Both the position numbers and the translations under genes were made by a program. This document shows positions 35,875 to 44,785 of a stretch of DNA of 64,000 nucleotides, in pieces. The notes beneath the pieces were generated by a model, which saw only the letters and a program-made list of their open reading frames with translations, searched no databases and was not told the DNA's origin. Location of the stretch: the NCBI RefSeq assembly GCF_900109325.1, contig NZ_FNZU01000003.1, positions 1-64,000 of the forward strand, written 5' to 3'. The first letter of the stretch is position 1; every line of letters starts with the position of its first letter. Origin of the DNA: Alkalibacterium pelagium (GTDB lineage Bacteria > Bacillota > Bacilli > Lactobacillales > Carnobacteriaceae_A).

Positions 35875-37473
35875 TTATTCACCTAACTGTTCGTAAGCTT
35901 CCTGCATGATTTCAATATTTTCAGGAAGTCCGGAGTTTTCCATCATCTCAACATAACTATCCCATTGTGCTTCAACTCCACCTTCAGTGACCCACTGACC
36001 AAAATATGTCATTGCAGTATTCATGATCTCAGCATTATTTACTGATAGAATATTGCTGTCATCTGTTGTGTATTTCAAGAATGAAACAGGAAGTACATCA
36101 TTATCTCTATCAATATTATCAATAGTATCTTCTAACGGCTCCAACTGTTCCAAAGTTGCCTGCATATCCACACCAAGTTCTAAATCTAAATCATCTCTAA
36201 TATACATAGGACCGTTATCAGCCCATGTGGACGTCCATTTCCATGTTCCCGGATCCATTGTTTCTTCTTCAGGCGGGAGAACTGAATAAGAGCCGTCACC
36301 ATGATCTTCTATATTAGTACCTAAGTCTCCAAATAGTATCTGCATGCTGGTTACTTCGTCATAGAGCTGATCAGTGAATCTTAATGCAGCATCTATGTTC
36401 TCGGTATTTGCAGATACCTGAACCATATTCGTATTGTAATTCAGTACATAATGATCAAAAGACCAAGAAGGATCTGCATCGTAATCATCAGAAACTCTTA
36501 AAGGTGGCATAGAAACATATTGATCAGCTAACTCTGTACCAAATCTATCTTCTGCTTCCCATCCATAAGTATAACCGACAGTTGCATACTCTCCATCTCC
36601 ACGTCCCAATGATTGAAAAGCAACATATTCTTGTGTAAATACTTCAGGATTAAGAAGTTGATCTGCATATAGAGAATTCATAAATACCATAAATTCTCTG
36701 TAGCGTTCATCAACGAAGAAATTTTTAACTTCTCCATCTTCAAGGAAATATCCTTGCCCTCCCCCATTTACTGGAGTTAAACCAGTGCTGGCGAGCAGTA
36801 CAGTAGGATGGAAGAAGCCAAACCCTCCAGTTCCTACAGGAGCATAATCAAATGGTATTTCATCATTAGCATCACCACTCCCGTTAGCATCATTATCTCT
36901 GAAGGCAGTCAACACCTCATGTAATTCATCCCAAGTAGTTGGAACTTCTAGTCCTAAATTATCAAGCCAAGTCTGGTTAATATATTGTTTAGTAGCAGAT
37001 TCAGGCCAGAATCTTTGATATTTTGATAAACCAAATATTTCTCCATCAAGTGTAGTTGCCATATCTCTCGCTACAGGTTTTTCCCCTAATAATGCGCTTA
37101 CATTTGGCATTTGATCTAAATACTGATTAAAGTCTACAAACATACCTTTAAACTGCTGATGTTGCGCATCAGTTACTGCATTAGGTCCCACGATTATATC
37201 AGGTATGTCTCCCGCAGATAACATTGGTCCAATTTGCTGATCCCAATCCGCTGTAACAGTTTCCCAATTGACATCTACTCCAGCTGCTTGCTCAGCATCT
37301 TCCAACCATTGCATATCATTAATATCTTTAGTTAAGGGGTGTGCTAAAAATATGCCTGTTAATTGAACGATTTCGTCACCATTCTCATCTGTGGTCGCAG
37401 CATTGTTATTGTTATTACAAGCTGTCAATATTAATCCGGATAACAGAAGTGAACTTAGAATATACTTTTTCAT
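35875..37473 (-). CDS. Oligosaccharide-binding lipoprotein of ABC importer (LplA/LipO type)
   Basis: The 532-residue protein has a lipoprotein signal peptide with lipobox L-T-A-C (Cys19), then an asparagine-rich linker and a large periplasmic-binding-protein fold. Its size is in the range of the large binding proteins for oligosaccharides. It is the promoter-proximal gene of the importer, with GGAGG and a good sigma-A promoter. Substrate is unknown; the downstream GH127, GH31 and GH27 genes suggest an arabinose-containing oligosaccharide. Confidence 0.87.
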   Translation of the reverse strand: MKKYILSSLLLSGLILTACNNNNNAATTDENGDEIVQLTGIFLAHPLTKDINDMQWLEDAEQAAGVDVNWETVTADWDQQIGPMLSAGDIPDIIVGPNAVTDAQHQQFKGMFVDFNQYLDQMPNVSALLGEKPVARDMATTLDGEIFGLSKYQRFWPESATKQYINQTWLDNLGLEVPTTWDELHEVLTAFRDNDANGSGDANDEIPFDYAPVGTGGFGFFHPTVLLASTGLTPVNGGGQGYFLEDGEVKNFFVDERYREFMVFMNSLYADQLLNPEVFTQEYVAFQSLGRGDGEYATVGYTYGWEAEDRFGTELADQYVSMPPLRVSDDYDADPSWSFDHYVLNYNTNMVQVSANTENIDAALRFTDQLYDEVTSMQILFGDLGTNIEDHGDGSYSVLPPEEETMDPGTWKWTSTWADNGPMYIRDDLDLELGVDMQATLEQLEPLEDTIDNIDRDNDVLPVSFLKYTTDDSNILSVNNAEIMNTAMTYFGQWVTEGGVEAQWDSYVEMMENSGLPENIEIMQEAYEQLGE

Positions 37474-37535
37474 GCTAATTCCTCCATTATTTATATTTTA
37501 ACAATTGGTACGAACATCTGCCCTCCAAAACAGAT

Positions 37536-37549
37536 TGACATCGCTTACA
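37536..37549 (-). promoter_or_regulatory. Candidate cre (CcpA) site in importer leader
   Basis: The minus strand reads TGTAAGCGATGTCA, 12 of 14 matches to the cre consensus TGWAARCGYTWNCW. It lies just downstream of the -10, where CcpA would block elongation. Confidence 0.55.
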
Positions 37550-37571
37550 TTTAAGTATTTTTGATAGGTTT

Positions 37572-37600
37572 ATTGTATCACCTCTTATTTGTACGGTCAA
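37572..37600 (-). promoter_or_regulatory. Sigma-A promoter of the LplABC-like importer operon
   Basis: The minus strand reads TTGACC (37595-37600), 17 bases, TACAAT (37572-37577). Confidence 0.75.
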
Positions 37601-38025
37601 GTTATTCTTTAATAATCTCTACTTTTTTTTTAGCTATTATAATCTTCAGATAAATATCCTTTTGTATCAATCTTTATAGTTATTTTATCAAATATAGTCA
37701 TCAAATCTATCATTATGTTTCTTCTATATATTTCTATTAGTGTGCTCCAAAGAGAATGATAACTTATAGGTACGGACCATCTTTTTTTAATTATGTACAT
37801 AGCATACTATTAATATATATCCAACACACACAATCACTTAACCAACACGAAATAATTTATAAGATTCCTTCATCAACGATTCGTACCGTATTTTACTGGC
37901 TATATTCTGAAAAACTACTATATTATCGAATGGAAAGTATAAAAAAACGGTTCTACGTCAAATGACGTTGGTAAAGAATAATAAGTAAACTAAGAGAGTT
38001 TATATAGGGTGTATAGTATGGTGGC

Positions 38026-39351
38026 CTAGGCCACCATACTATACACTTCTTTTTGTGCATGCTCACGTTGAGATGCTTTTAAAGAAAAGTGAATGATGAT
38101 TCTATTCTTGTAGTTGGCGAAGTTCCTGTAGCCGTAGGCCACACGATTAAGAACCTTAATCTTGTTATTGATTCCTTCGATTTTTCCGTTGTTGTAGGGG
38201 TATTTAAACGTATTTTTAATAAACGGAAGATGCTTACGTAGTGTTCTCAAGCTGGTCTTCATATACGAGGATAAATTTGAAACGTCAGATCGGTCCAATA
38301 TACAACTCAATTGATTATAATCGTTCATTCCTACTGCTTGAATAATCTGCTGATAGACATCATATGTAGCTTTTAGTTCACTATCATAGGCCAACATTTC
38401 AGAGACAATTGCCGACTCCAGGCGCTGTCCGAATAGCTTGTAGCGCTGATACTTAGTGTAAGAGAGATCCGTTTCTTTCTTGAGTATTTTTTTCCAGAAG
38501 TGCTTCAATCTACGATATTTCTTCTGATCTTCTCCATTTGACGTATTAAACTGATTCATGATCTTTACTCGTGTTTTGTTCATGGACCGATTGACGAGCT
38601 GAACGATATGGAACCGGTCGATGATAATCTCTGCCTTAGGAAAAAGCCGAGGAATAAAGCTGACATAGCTTGCATTCATATCTACAGTAATGGTCTTTAC
38701 TTTCTCTCTTTGCTCCAAGCTGTAATGAGATATAAAGTGATTACTGACTGAGCGACTGTGTTTAGTAGGCAGAATATCAAGAATGTGGCCGTTTTGGACA
38801 TCAATGTATTCGAATGCCATTCGCCCACTGGCGTATTTAAATTCGTCAAAAGACAAATGTGACGGCAATGTATGATAATGAGGTCTGTACTGCTTACTTT
38901 CCTGGTTTATAGTCCTTTGGACTGTGGCTTCAGACACGTTCGCCTCTTTAGCTATATCTTTAACAGAACAGGCTTCTGAGGATTTAGTCAAAATCTTAGC
39001 CTTAATGAAGGTGGATATAAAACAATGCTCTTTAACAATCGGGGTTTTTGCAGTGAAACTTGACCCAAAGGCTTTACACATGAACCGCTGCTTTCTTATA
39101 CGTAAATACGTTGGTCGAATACCGCTCATTGGAAAAGTCACACGAGAGGACTGTGTCCCATTTTTATAGATACTGTAATCATTGTTCGGAGCATGACACT
39201 TCTCGCATTCGGCTGGTGTATAGCTTAGAGTACAATCGATATATTTAACTTTTCGCCCTTTCAAAACACCGTAGGTGACACAATCATCTTTAAATATGAG
39301 ATTTTTATCTTGAATATCGAGCACTTTTTGCATATCATTTGAAGTAGGCAA
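38026..39351 (-). CDS. ISL3-family transposase
   Basis: The 441-residue transposase has an N-terminal zinc-ribbon-like region (C-E-K-C near residue 50; F-M-C-K-A-F-G-S-S-F near 90), a helix-turn-helix (about 125-150, V-K-D-I-A-K-E-A-N-V-S-E-A-T-V) and a DDE core. The core shows T-V-D-M-N, I-I-D-R-F-H-I-V and the C-terminal N-N-G-K-I-E-G-I-N-N-K-I-K glutamate box. The start is TTG with AAGGAGG nine bases before it. The second zinc knuckle has Phe where a second Cys is normal, a single-base change, so activity may be reduced. The reading frame is otherwise intact. Confidence 0.92.
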   Translation of the reverse strand: MPTSNDMQKVLDIQDKNLIFKDDCVTYGVLKGRKVKYIDCTLSYTPAECEKCHAPNNDYSIYKNGTQSSRVTFPMSGIRPTYLRIRKQRFMCKAFGSSFTAKTPIVKEHCFISTFIKAKILTKSSEACSVKDIAKEANVSEATVQRTINQESKQYRPHYHTLPSHLSFDEFKYASGRMAFEYIDVQNGHILDILPTKHSRSVSNHFISHYSLEQREKVKTITVDMNASYVSFIPRLFPKAEIIIDRFHIVQLVNRSMNKTRVKIMNQFNTSNGEDQKKYRRLKHFWKKILKKETDLSYTKYQRYKLFGQRLESAIVSEMLAYDSELKATYDVYQQIIQAVGMNDYNQLSCILDRSDVSNLSSYMKTSLRTLRKHLPFIKNTFKYPYNNGKIEGINNKIKVLNRVAYGYRNFANYKNRIIIHFSLKASQREHAQKEVYSMVA

Positions 39352-39428
39352 GTGAGTTCCTCCTTAGGTGATGTTTTCGTCGACTATTATTCTACAGGAG
39401 AACTCACTTGTTTTCTAATATCTAAAAA

Positions 39429-39463
39429 AATGACGTTAGTGAGTTAATCTCACCAACGTCATT
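39429..39463 (-). terminator. Inward-facing terminator in the IS right end
   Basis: This is the same 15-bp stem and T-run as at 46-80. It would protect the transposase gene from transcription coming from the ara operon. Confidence 0.65.
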
Positions 39464-39487
39464 TATTGTACAACCAAAAAAACAGAC

Positions 39488-39517
39488 GCAGTCAGAAGAA
39501 TTCACATTTCTGACTGC
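39488..39517 (-). terminator. Terminator of araDAB and small gene, interrupted tail
   Basis: GCAGTCAGAA (39488-39497) pairs perfectly with TTCTGACTGC (39508-39517). On the minus strand a seven-T tract follows, and that tract is the target duplication of the IS: the element inserted into the U-tract. Confidence 0.85.
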
Positions 39518-39534
39518 ACCTATTATATAATGGA

Positions 39535-39756
39535 CTATTCCTTGTCTTTCTTAGTTTTCTTTAGTTCGTCTACTTTATCCACGTCAAATTTTTCGTAGTC
39601 TTCTGGAGTACTTTCATCTTCGACAATTTCTTCCTGTTTGTCACTGGATTCTTGTTCAGCTGCATCAGAATATTTATTCTCTTTATTTGCGGCTTCTTGA
39701 TGTGCTGGATGGTTTACTGCACTGTTGCTATCCCCTTGAGTTGGATCGTTTTGCAT
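39535..39756 (-). CDS. Small acidic low-complexity protein, paralogue 2
   Basis: The 73-residue protein has no known domain. It starts M-Q-N-D-P-T-Q, has a middle rich in E, A, N and S, and ends T-P-E-D-Y-E-K-F-D-V-D-K-V-D-E-L-K-K. It is homologous at both ends to the small genes at 31360 and 62241. It is the last gene of the ara operon, 16 bases after araB, with AAGGAGG seven bases before the chosen ATG (an ATG one codon earlier is possible). The function is unknown. Confidence 0.82.
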   Translation of the reverse strand: MQNDPTQGDSNSAVNHPAHQEAANKENKYSDAAEQESSDKQEEIVEDESTPEDYEKFDVDKVDELKKTKKDKE

Positions 39757-39772
39757 CATGTATCCTCCTTAT

Positions 39773-41362
39773 TTACTTAAGATAATTAATAGCTGTTTTT
39801 TCAATTTCAAGCATGTTAATATATCGATCCATAAACCGGTTAAATGACTCTATACCTTTTTTTTCTGGATCTAAAGTAATGATATCCAGCTGACTAAATA
39901 CTTTCTTTTCTAAATAGTTTTCCAATGATTGATTGTCATTTTTGTCAATTAAATAGGATGCAAGCAAAGCCATTCCCCATGGTCCACCTTCACCAGCACT
40001 TTCCATAACTGACACTGGTACAGTTAAAGCATTAGACATCATCTGTTGACCGACTTTTTCTGTTTTAAAGAAGCCTCCGTGACCCAGTAACTGATCAACT
40101 GTCACATTTTCTTTTTGAGTTAAAATATCCATGCCCATTTTTAGTGTCGCTAAGGCTGAATAAATATGCGTACGCATAAAGTTTGCGAGTGACAGAGTAC
40201 TGTCAGGCATCTGAAGAAACATTGGTCTACCCTCTTCAAAGCCAGTGATTGGTTCTCCAGAATAATAATTACAGCTCATTAGTTGACCGTTATCTTCATC
40301 AGCATTTAAAGCTGCATTAAATAGGGTTGTAAATAACTTTTCATCAGAGACATTCAGTCCTAAAGAGCTGATCAGCTCTTTAAAAAGTCTAGCCCATGCA
40401 TTGATATCTGTAGTGAAATTGTTACAATGTACCATAGCTGCCGGTTTACCAGTTGGTGTTGTAACCATATCTATTTCTGTATAATAATCTGACAAGGCTT
40501 CTTCAAGAACAATCATAGAAAATACTGAGGTTCCAGCAGATACATTCCCAGTTCGTTCAGCTACCGCATTAGTCGCCACCATTCCGGTACCGGCGTCACC
40601 TTCTGGAGGACATAATACAGAACCACTTTTTAATCTTCCGCTAGGATCAATGAGTTTTGCCCCGTCGATAGTAAGTTGACCAGCTGCTTCTCCAGCACTT
40701 AACACTTCTGGAAGAATACCTAATAAACTCCATTCTTTATCTACATCAGCTGTTTTATTTTCATAGAGCTTTACCAATGACTGATTATAATTTACGATTT
40801 GACTATCTATCGGAAACATTCCAGCTGCTTCTCCAACTCCTATTACTTTCTTCCCTGTCAATTTCCAATGAACATATCCAGCCAAAGTTGTAAGGAATGT
40901 AATATCCTTAACGTGCTCTTCCTTATTTAATATAGCCTGGTGCAGATGAGCAATACTCCATCTTTGGGGGATATTAAAAGAAAATAAATTAGTCAATTGT
41001 TGAGCTGCTTCTTCTGTAGTAGTATTTCTCCATGTACGAAATGGAGTTAGTAAATTTTCATCCTTATCAAAAGGAAGATAGCCATGCATCATACCAGAAA
41101 AACCAATTGAATCAATTTTAGATAGGGGTTCTCCAAATGCAACTTCATATTTATTAGAAAGCTCTTTGTAAGCTATCTGTAATCCACTCCACACATCATC
41201 TAGTGAGTATGTCCAGTAACCATCAATAAGTTTATTTTCCCATTCAAAAGATCCACTCGAAATTTGGTTAAAGTTTTCATTTATCAAAACTGCTTTTATA
41301 CGAGTAGAGCCAAATTCAATACCCAACACTTTTTGCTTAGGCAAAACAACGTTCTGTTCCAT
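39773..41362 (-). CDS. araB: L-ribulokinase (FGGY family)
   Basis: AraB phosphorylates L-ribulose to L-ribulose-5-phosphate. The 529-residue protein has the FGGY N-domain with G-I-E-F-G-S-T-R-I-K-A phosphate loop (about residues 14-24), the S-G-M-M-H-G-Y segment near 89 and the R-T-W-R-N-T-T stretch near 110. The C-domain has the G-N-V-S-A-G-T-S motif near 285 and G-H-G-G-F-F near 430. It belongs to the lactobacillus-type AraB, which resembles xylulokinase-like kinases more than E. coli AraB. It sits between araA2 and the small acidic gene, in the AraR-controlled operon. Confidence 0.92.
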   Translation of the reverse strand: MEQNVVLPKQKVLGIEFGSTRIKAVLINENFNQISSGSFEWENKLIDGYWTYSLDDVWSGLQIAYKELSNKYEVAFGEPLSKIDSIGFSGMMHGYLPFDKDENLLTPFRTWRNTTTEEAAQQLTNLFSFNIPQRWSIAHLHQAILNKEEHVKDITFLTTLAGYVHWKLTGKKVIGVGEAAGMFPIDSQIVNYNQSLVKLYENKTADVDKEWSLLGILPEVLSAGEAAGQLTIDGAKLIDPSGRLKSGSVLCPPEGDAGTGMVATNAVAERTGNVSAGTSVFSMIVLEEALSDYYTEIDMVTTPTGKPAAMVHCNNFTTDINAWARLFKELISSLGLNVSDEKLFTTLFNAALNADEDNGQLMSCNYYSGEPITGFEEGRPMFLQMPDSTLSLANFMRTHIYSALATLKMGMDILTQKENVTVDQLLGHGGFFKTEKVGQQMMSNALTVPVSVMESAGEGGPWGMALLASYLIDKNDNQSLENYLEKKVFSQLDIITLDPEKKGIESFNRFMDRYINMLEIEKTAINYLK

Positions 41363-41393
41363 ATTATCATCCTTTTTTCAAATGTATTAACCA

Positions 41394-41427
41394 AATAGGA
41401 GACACTCAAGCGTGAGCCTCTCCTATT
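41394..41427 (-). terminator. Hairpin between araA2 and araB
   Basis: The 9-bp arms (41394-41402, 41419-41427) have more pairing inside but only a poor T-run afterwards. It matches the araA1 terminator and probably only attenuates here, so that araB is expressed below araA. Confidence 0.55.
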
Positions 41428-41431
41428 TACT

Positions 41432-42856
41432 TTAATCGATTAAAACAGTTTCCAGATCAACCATGTTGGCCCAATCCAAAATCACTTCTTTATCCAGTGC
41501 CAACGTAGCGACTGTATGGTGACCACCACCGTTTTCGATCCATTGTCTGATGCTGGTCTTGAAGTCAGGATTTGGCTTCCATATCACTCGGGCGACAGGC
41601 AGATGAGGCGCATCTTCCTGCGGCGTCACCGCTTCAAATGAGTTGACCATCAGACGATAATGCGTCCCTAAGTCCAGCATGGAGATTGTGAAGCCTTCTC
41701 CTGCTTTTCCATCGAAGACTAGACGTGCCGGATCTTCCTTATCCCCTATTCCGAGAGGATTAACTACCACTTTAGGTTTTGTTTCGGCGAAAGTCGGATC
41801 CACCTCCAGCATATGGGATTGAACAATATACTCTTCCCCTTTTACAAAGTTGTAGGTGTAATCCTCCATGAATCCAGTAGACACATTATTCGTCATGACT
41901 TTGACCAGGCGGTCAAGCGCCGCTGTTTTCCAGTCCCCTTCTCCTGCGAAACCGTATCCTTGCGCATTCAGACGCTGAACAGCCATACCCGGCAACTGGT
42001 TCATGCCATGCAAGTCTTCAAAATTCGTTGTAAAGGCTGTATAGCCACCTTTTTTCAGGAACCGTTTCAAGCCGATTTCGATTCTGATCTGTTCTTTCAC
42101 TTGTTTCTCATAAAAATCAGCGTCATTTTCTCCCGGATCCATGTCATATAATGACTGACACTCGTCATAAACGGACTGGATTTCATCATCAGAGACTTGA
42201 TCCATTTCAGCCACAAGGTCCCCGATGCCGTAATAGTCCACTGTCCATCCGAATTGAATCGCAGCCTCCACTTTGTCCCCTTCGGTGACCGCTACGTTGC
42301 GCATATTATCTCCGAAACGGGCAACTTTTATGTGCTGGGATTCCGCATAACCTACAGCCGAAAGCATCCAGTTATTTATTTCTGAGTGGACCTCAGAATC
42401 CCGATAGTGTCCGACCACTACTTTATTCTTGATGTTCAAACGGGCATTGATAAAGCCATATTCCCGGTCTCCGTGTGCACTCTGGTTCAGGTTCATGAAG
42501 TCCATATCGATAGTGCTCCAAGGCACTTCACTGTTATATTGCGTAGATAAATGCAGTAACGGTTTCTGAAGTATCTTGGTTCCAGGTATCCACATTTTTG
42601 CGGGTGAGAAAGTATGCATCCAAGTGATGACACCTGCAACTTCATCTTTGTAGTTGACCTCTTTGATGACATCTTTAATTTCATCAGCAGTGGTCACAAG
42701 TGCCTTGAAAACTAAAGGATATGACAAATCCGCTTCTTTGTTCAGCGTCTCGACAATCTCCTCAGCGTGCGCTTTCACTTCATTCAGGGCTTCTGGTCCA
42801 TATAAATGCTGGCTACCTACTACAAACCAGAATTCTCTTTGACTCGTTTTAATCAT
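41432..42856 (-). CDS. araA: L-arabinose isomerase, copy 2
   Basis: This 474-residue isomerase is about 97% identical to copy 1 by direct comparison of the translations. It sits in the canonical place, between araD and araB, so it is likely the original copy. Its base sequence differs from copy 1 in short clusters of synonymous changes (for example near 41748-41795 and 42640-42730) separated by long identical stretches. It shares the AAGGACGTGTCAGA ribosome site with copy 1. Confidence 0.97.
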   Translation of the reverse strand: MIKTSQREFWFVVGSQHLYGPEALNEVKAHAEEIVETLNKEADLSYPLVFKALVTTADEIKDVIKEVNYKDEVAGVITWMHTFSPAKMWIPGTKILQKPLLHLSTQYNSEVPWSTIDMDFMNLNQSAHGDREYGFINARLNIKNKVVVGHYRDSEVHSEINNWMLSAVGYAESQHIKVARFGDNMRNVAVTEGDKVEAAIQFGWTVDYYGIGDLVAEMDQVSDDEIQSVYDECQSLYDMDPGENDADFYEKQVKEQIRIEIGLKRFLKKGGYTAFTTNFEDLHGMNQLPGMAVQRLNAQGYGFAGEGDWKTAALDRLVKVMTNNVSTGFMEDYTYNFVKGEEYIVQSHMLEVDPTFAETKPKVVVNPLGIGDKEDPARLVFDGKAGEGFTISMLDLGTHYRLMVNSFEAVTPQEDAPHLPVARVIWKPNPDFKTSIRQWIENGGGHHTVATLALDKEVILDWANMVDLETVLID

Positions 42857-42884
42857 TCTGACACGTCCTTTATCCTACAATTAT

Positions 42885-43577
42885 TTATTGTCCATAATAA
42901 GCATCTTTTCCATGCTTTCTTAAATAATGTTTGTCTAATAATTCCTGATCCATTCTAGAAGATCGATCATTTAGCATTAATCCGTGGTACGTCATCTCTG
43001 CAACTTTTTCCAATACTACTGAGTTATAAACAGCATTAGAAGGAGATGTTCCCCAAGTAAATGGTCCATGGTCATTTACCAGAACACCAGGGATATGATT
43101 TGGATCAATAGTGCGTTCATTAAATGTTTCAATAATTACTTTTCCAGTCTGTTTTTCGTATTCGTTACTGATTTCATCCGCTGTCATGGCACGAGTGACT
43201 GGAATATCTCCGTAAAAGTAGTCAGCGTGCGTCGTACCAGCTGCTGGAATATCCATACCAGCCTGAGCATAGCTCACTGCCCATGGTGAATGTGTATGAA
43301 CAACACCCTTGATATCATTAAAAGCTTTATACAATTCGATGTGAGTTGCCGTATCACTTGATGGTTTTAAGTTTCCTTCAACAACATTTCCTTCGAAATC
43401 TACAACAACCATTTTTTCAGGTGATAGATCAGAGTACTCTACACCACTAGGTTTAATTACAATTAAATTACTCTCACGATCAATTCCACTCACATTTCCC
43501 CATGTAAATACAACGAGTCCATGTTCAGGAAGTGACATATTTGCTTCATATACTGCTTTTTTTATATCTTCCAGCAA
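42885..43577 (-). CDS. araD: L-ribulose-5-phosphate 4-epimerase
   Basis: AraD converts L-ribulose-5-phosphate to D-xylulose-5-phosphate. The protein, 230 residues from the preferred TTG start, has the family motifs [25 protein letters not shown] (zinc histidines) and T-H-A-D-Y-F-Y-G. The TTG at 43577 is chosen because AGGAG lies eight bases before it and the protein then begins M-L-E-D-I-K-K, as in Bacillus; ATG codons 12 and 6 codons upstream lack a site. It is the first gene of araD-araA-araB and is preceded by an AraR box. Confidence 0.95.
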   Translation of the reverse strand: MLEDIKKAVYEANMSLPEHGLVVFTWGNVSGIDRESNLIVIKPSGVEYSDLSPEKMVVVDFEGNVVEGNLKPSSDTATHIELYKAFNDIKGVVHTHSPWAVSYAQAGMDIPAAGTTHADYFYGDIPVTRAMTADEISNEYEKQTGKVIIETFNERTIDPNHIPGVLVNDHGPFTWGTSPSNAVYNSVVLEKVAEMTYHGLMLNDRSSRMDQELLDKHYLRKHGKDAYYGQ

Positions 43578-43618
43578 AGCGTTCACTCCTATCATTAATA
43601 CAATTCTAACCACTTAAT

Positions 43619-43630
43619 AGGTACGTACCT
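43619..43630 (-). promoter_or_regulatory. AraR box upstream of araDAB
   Basis: This 12-bp perfect palindrome has the core GTACGTAC (arms AGGTAC/GTACCT). A possible -10 TATACA abuts it (43630-43635, minus strand). It matches the Bacillus AraR consensus ATTTGTACGTACAA in the core. Confidence 0.75.
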
Positions 43631-43671
43631 GTATAGTCATAATCAGACATCAGAATAATCGTGGAACTGCT

Positions 43672-44772
43672 CTAATACTCATCTTCATAGGAAATATCTT
43701 TAGTCGATTCTCTCACAATTAGTCGAGGATCAAATATAAAGGAATCGATTCTTTCTCCTTTTTCAACCGCTTTCACAATACGCTGGGCTGCTCTTCTGCC
43801 CAATTCTTCTTTGGGGTGCTCAACTGAAGTCAACTTTACTGAGGGTAAAGTAGTACTGTAAAAACTGTCGTCATGACTCACAACAGAGATATCTCCCGGA
43901 CAGGTTTTTCCAATTTCGTTCATTTCTTTAATAAGCATTACTGCAATCTCATCATTGTAGCAGACAAAAGCCGTTGGCAAGTGATCATTTTCCAGCATTA
44001 TGCGGATTAAAGATGGAAGATCAGATTTCGCTTCAGTGTCATATCGCATAATAAATTCGTTAGAAAATGTCAGTTTCGCATCATACAATGCTTTTAAATA
44101 TCCTTTTAGACGATTCTTTCCTTGCAGGTCATCGGATTTAGTGATAATCCCTATATTTGTATGACCTAATTCAATTAAATGCTCTGTAGCAATTTTTCCT
44201 GCTTTTTCATCGTTTAATGCGACAACTGGTAGATCGAGCTCTTCATAAGATGCGTTAAGCATAATTAATGGTGTTGGCTTTTCAGTTAAACTCAAGTAAT
44301 AGTTTAAGTTAGGATTCATTAAGTTACTTTTCGTTGGTTCAACTATTAATCCATCGACATTTTGATCCATCATGCTTTCTAACGAGCGTCGTTCATTTTC
44401 TACGTTGTTTCGAGTACTGGACAACATTAGAGAATAATCATGTTTAGACAATTCTTCTTCAATTCCACGAATAATAGATGGAAAAATGTAATCGGAAAGA
44501 TAGGTGGTAATTACACCGATCGTCTTCTTCCCATTACCATTTTCTTGATTCTTGTAGTAGTCACTGACAAATGTCCCGGATCCTTGCTGCTTGATCAAAT
44601 AACCTTGATTGACTAATTCTGAAATGGCTTGTCGTATTGTATGTCTGCTGACATCATACTGAGCCCTCAATTCAGCTTCAGAGGGGATTTTTGCACCCAA
44701 AGTAAAGTCATTTTTCTCTATTTTCATTTGAATATCTTTTTTTATGATTAAATACTTCGGTTCGTTCAGCAT
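43672..44772 (-). CDS. araR: Arabinose-responsive repressor AraR (GntR DNA-binding, LacI effector domain)
   Basis: The 366-residue protein has an N-terminal GntR winged helix (about 1-70: A-K-I-P-S-E-A-E-L-R, V-S-R-H-T-I-R-Q-A-I and Q-G-S-G-T-F-V) and a C-terminal LacI/GalR ligand domain (about 85-360). That chimera is the hallmark of AraR, which leaves DNA when arabinose binds. The start at 44772 follows AGGAG by seven bases; the upstream in-frame start has no site. Two GTAC-type boxes lie just upstream and overlap its -10, so it represses itself. It lies directly before araD on the same strand. Confidence 0.94.
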   Translation of the reverse strand: MLNEPKYLIIKKDIQMKIEKNDFTLGAKIPSEAELRAQYDVSRHTIRQAISELVNQGYLIKQQGSGTFVSDYYKNQENGNGKKTIGVITTYLSDYIFPSIIRGIEEELSKHDYSLMLSSTRNNVENERRSLESMMDQNVDGLIVEPTKSNLMNPNLNYYLSLTEKPTPLIMLNASYEELDLPVVALNDEKAGKIATEHLIELGHTNIGIITKSDDLQGKNRLKGYLKALYDAKLTFSNEFIMRYDTEAKSDLPSLIRIMLENDHLPTAFVCYNDEIAVMLIKEMNEIGKTCPGDISVVSHDDSFYSTTLPSVKLTSVEHPKEELGRRAAQRIVKAVEKGERIDSFIFDPRLIVRESTKDISYEDEY

Positions 44773-44785
44773 AATCCCACTCCTA

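Larger units (their letters stand above)
37474..37948. other. Long upstream region of the importer operon
   Basis: The region holds the importer promoter and a cre site near 37536-37600. The rest, up to the IS, is very AT-rich without a credible gene. Words containing GTACG recur (37506-37511, 37591-37596, 37770-37775, 37881-37887 in either orientation) and could be degenerate AraR or other regulator half-sites; this is weak. Confidence 0.5.
37949..39475 (-). mobile_element. Complete ISL3-family insertion sequence with 8-bp target duplication
   Basis: The element is 1527 bp. Its left end starts GGTTCTACGTCAAATGACG and its right end, read inward, starts GGTTGTACAATAAATGACG, giving imperfect inverted repeats of about 24 bp. 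AAAAAAAC flanks it on both sides (37941-37948 and 39476-39483), a clean 8-bp duplication as expected of ISL3. It carries one transposase gene. The last 92 bp are identical to 1-92, so at least two copies exist. Confidence 0.95.

Noticed and set aside
37756-37965. 69-codon plus-strand frame before the IS
   Set aside because: It has no ribosome site, runs into the IS inverted repeat, and has the biased composition of AT-rich noncoding DNA.
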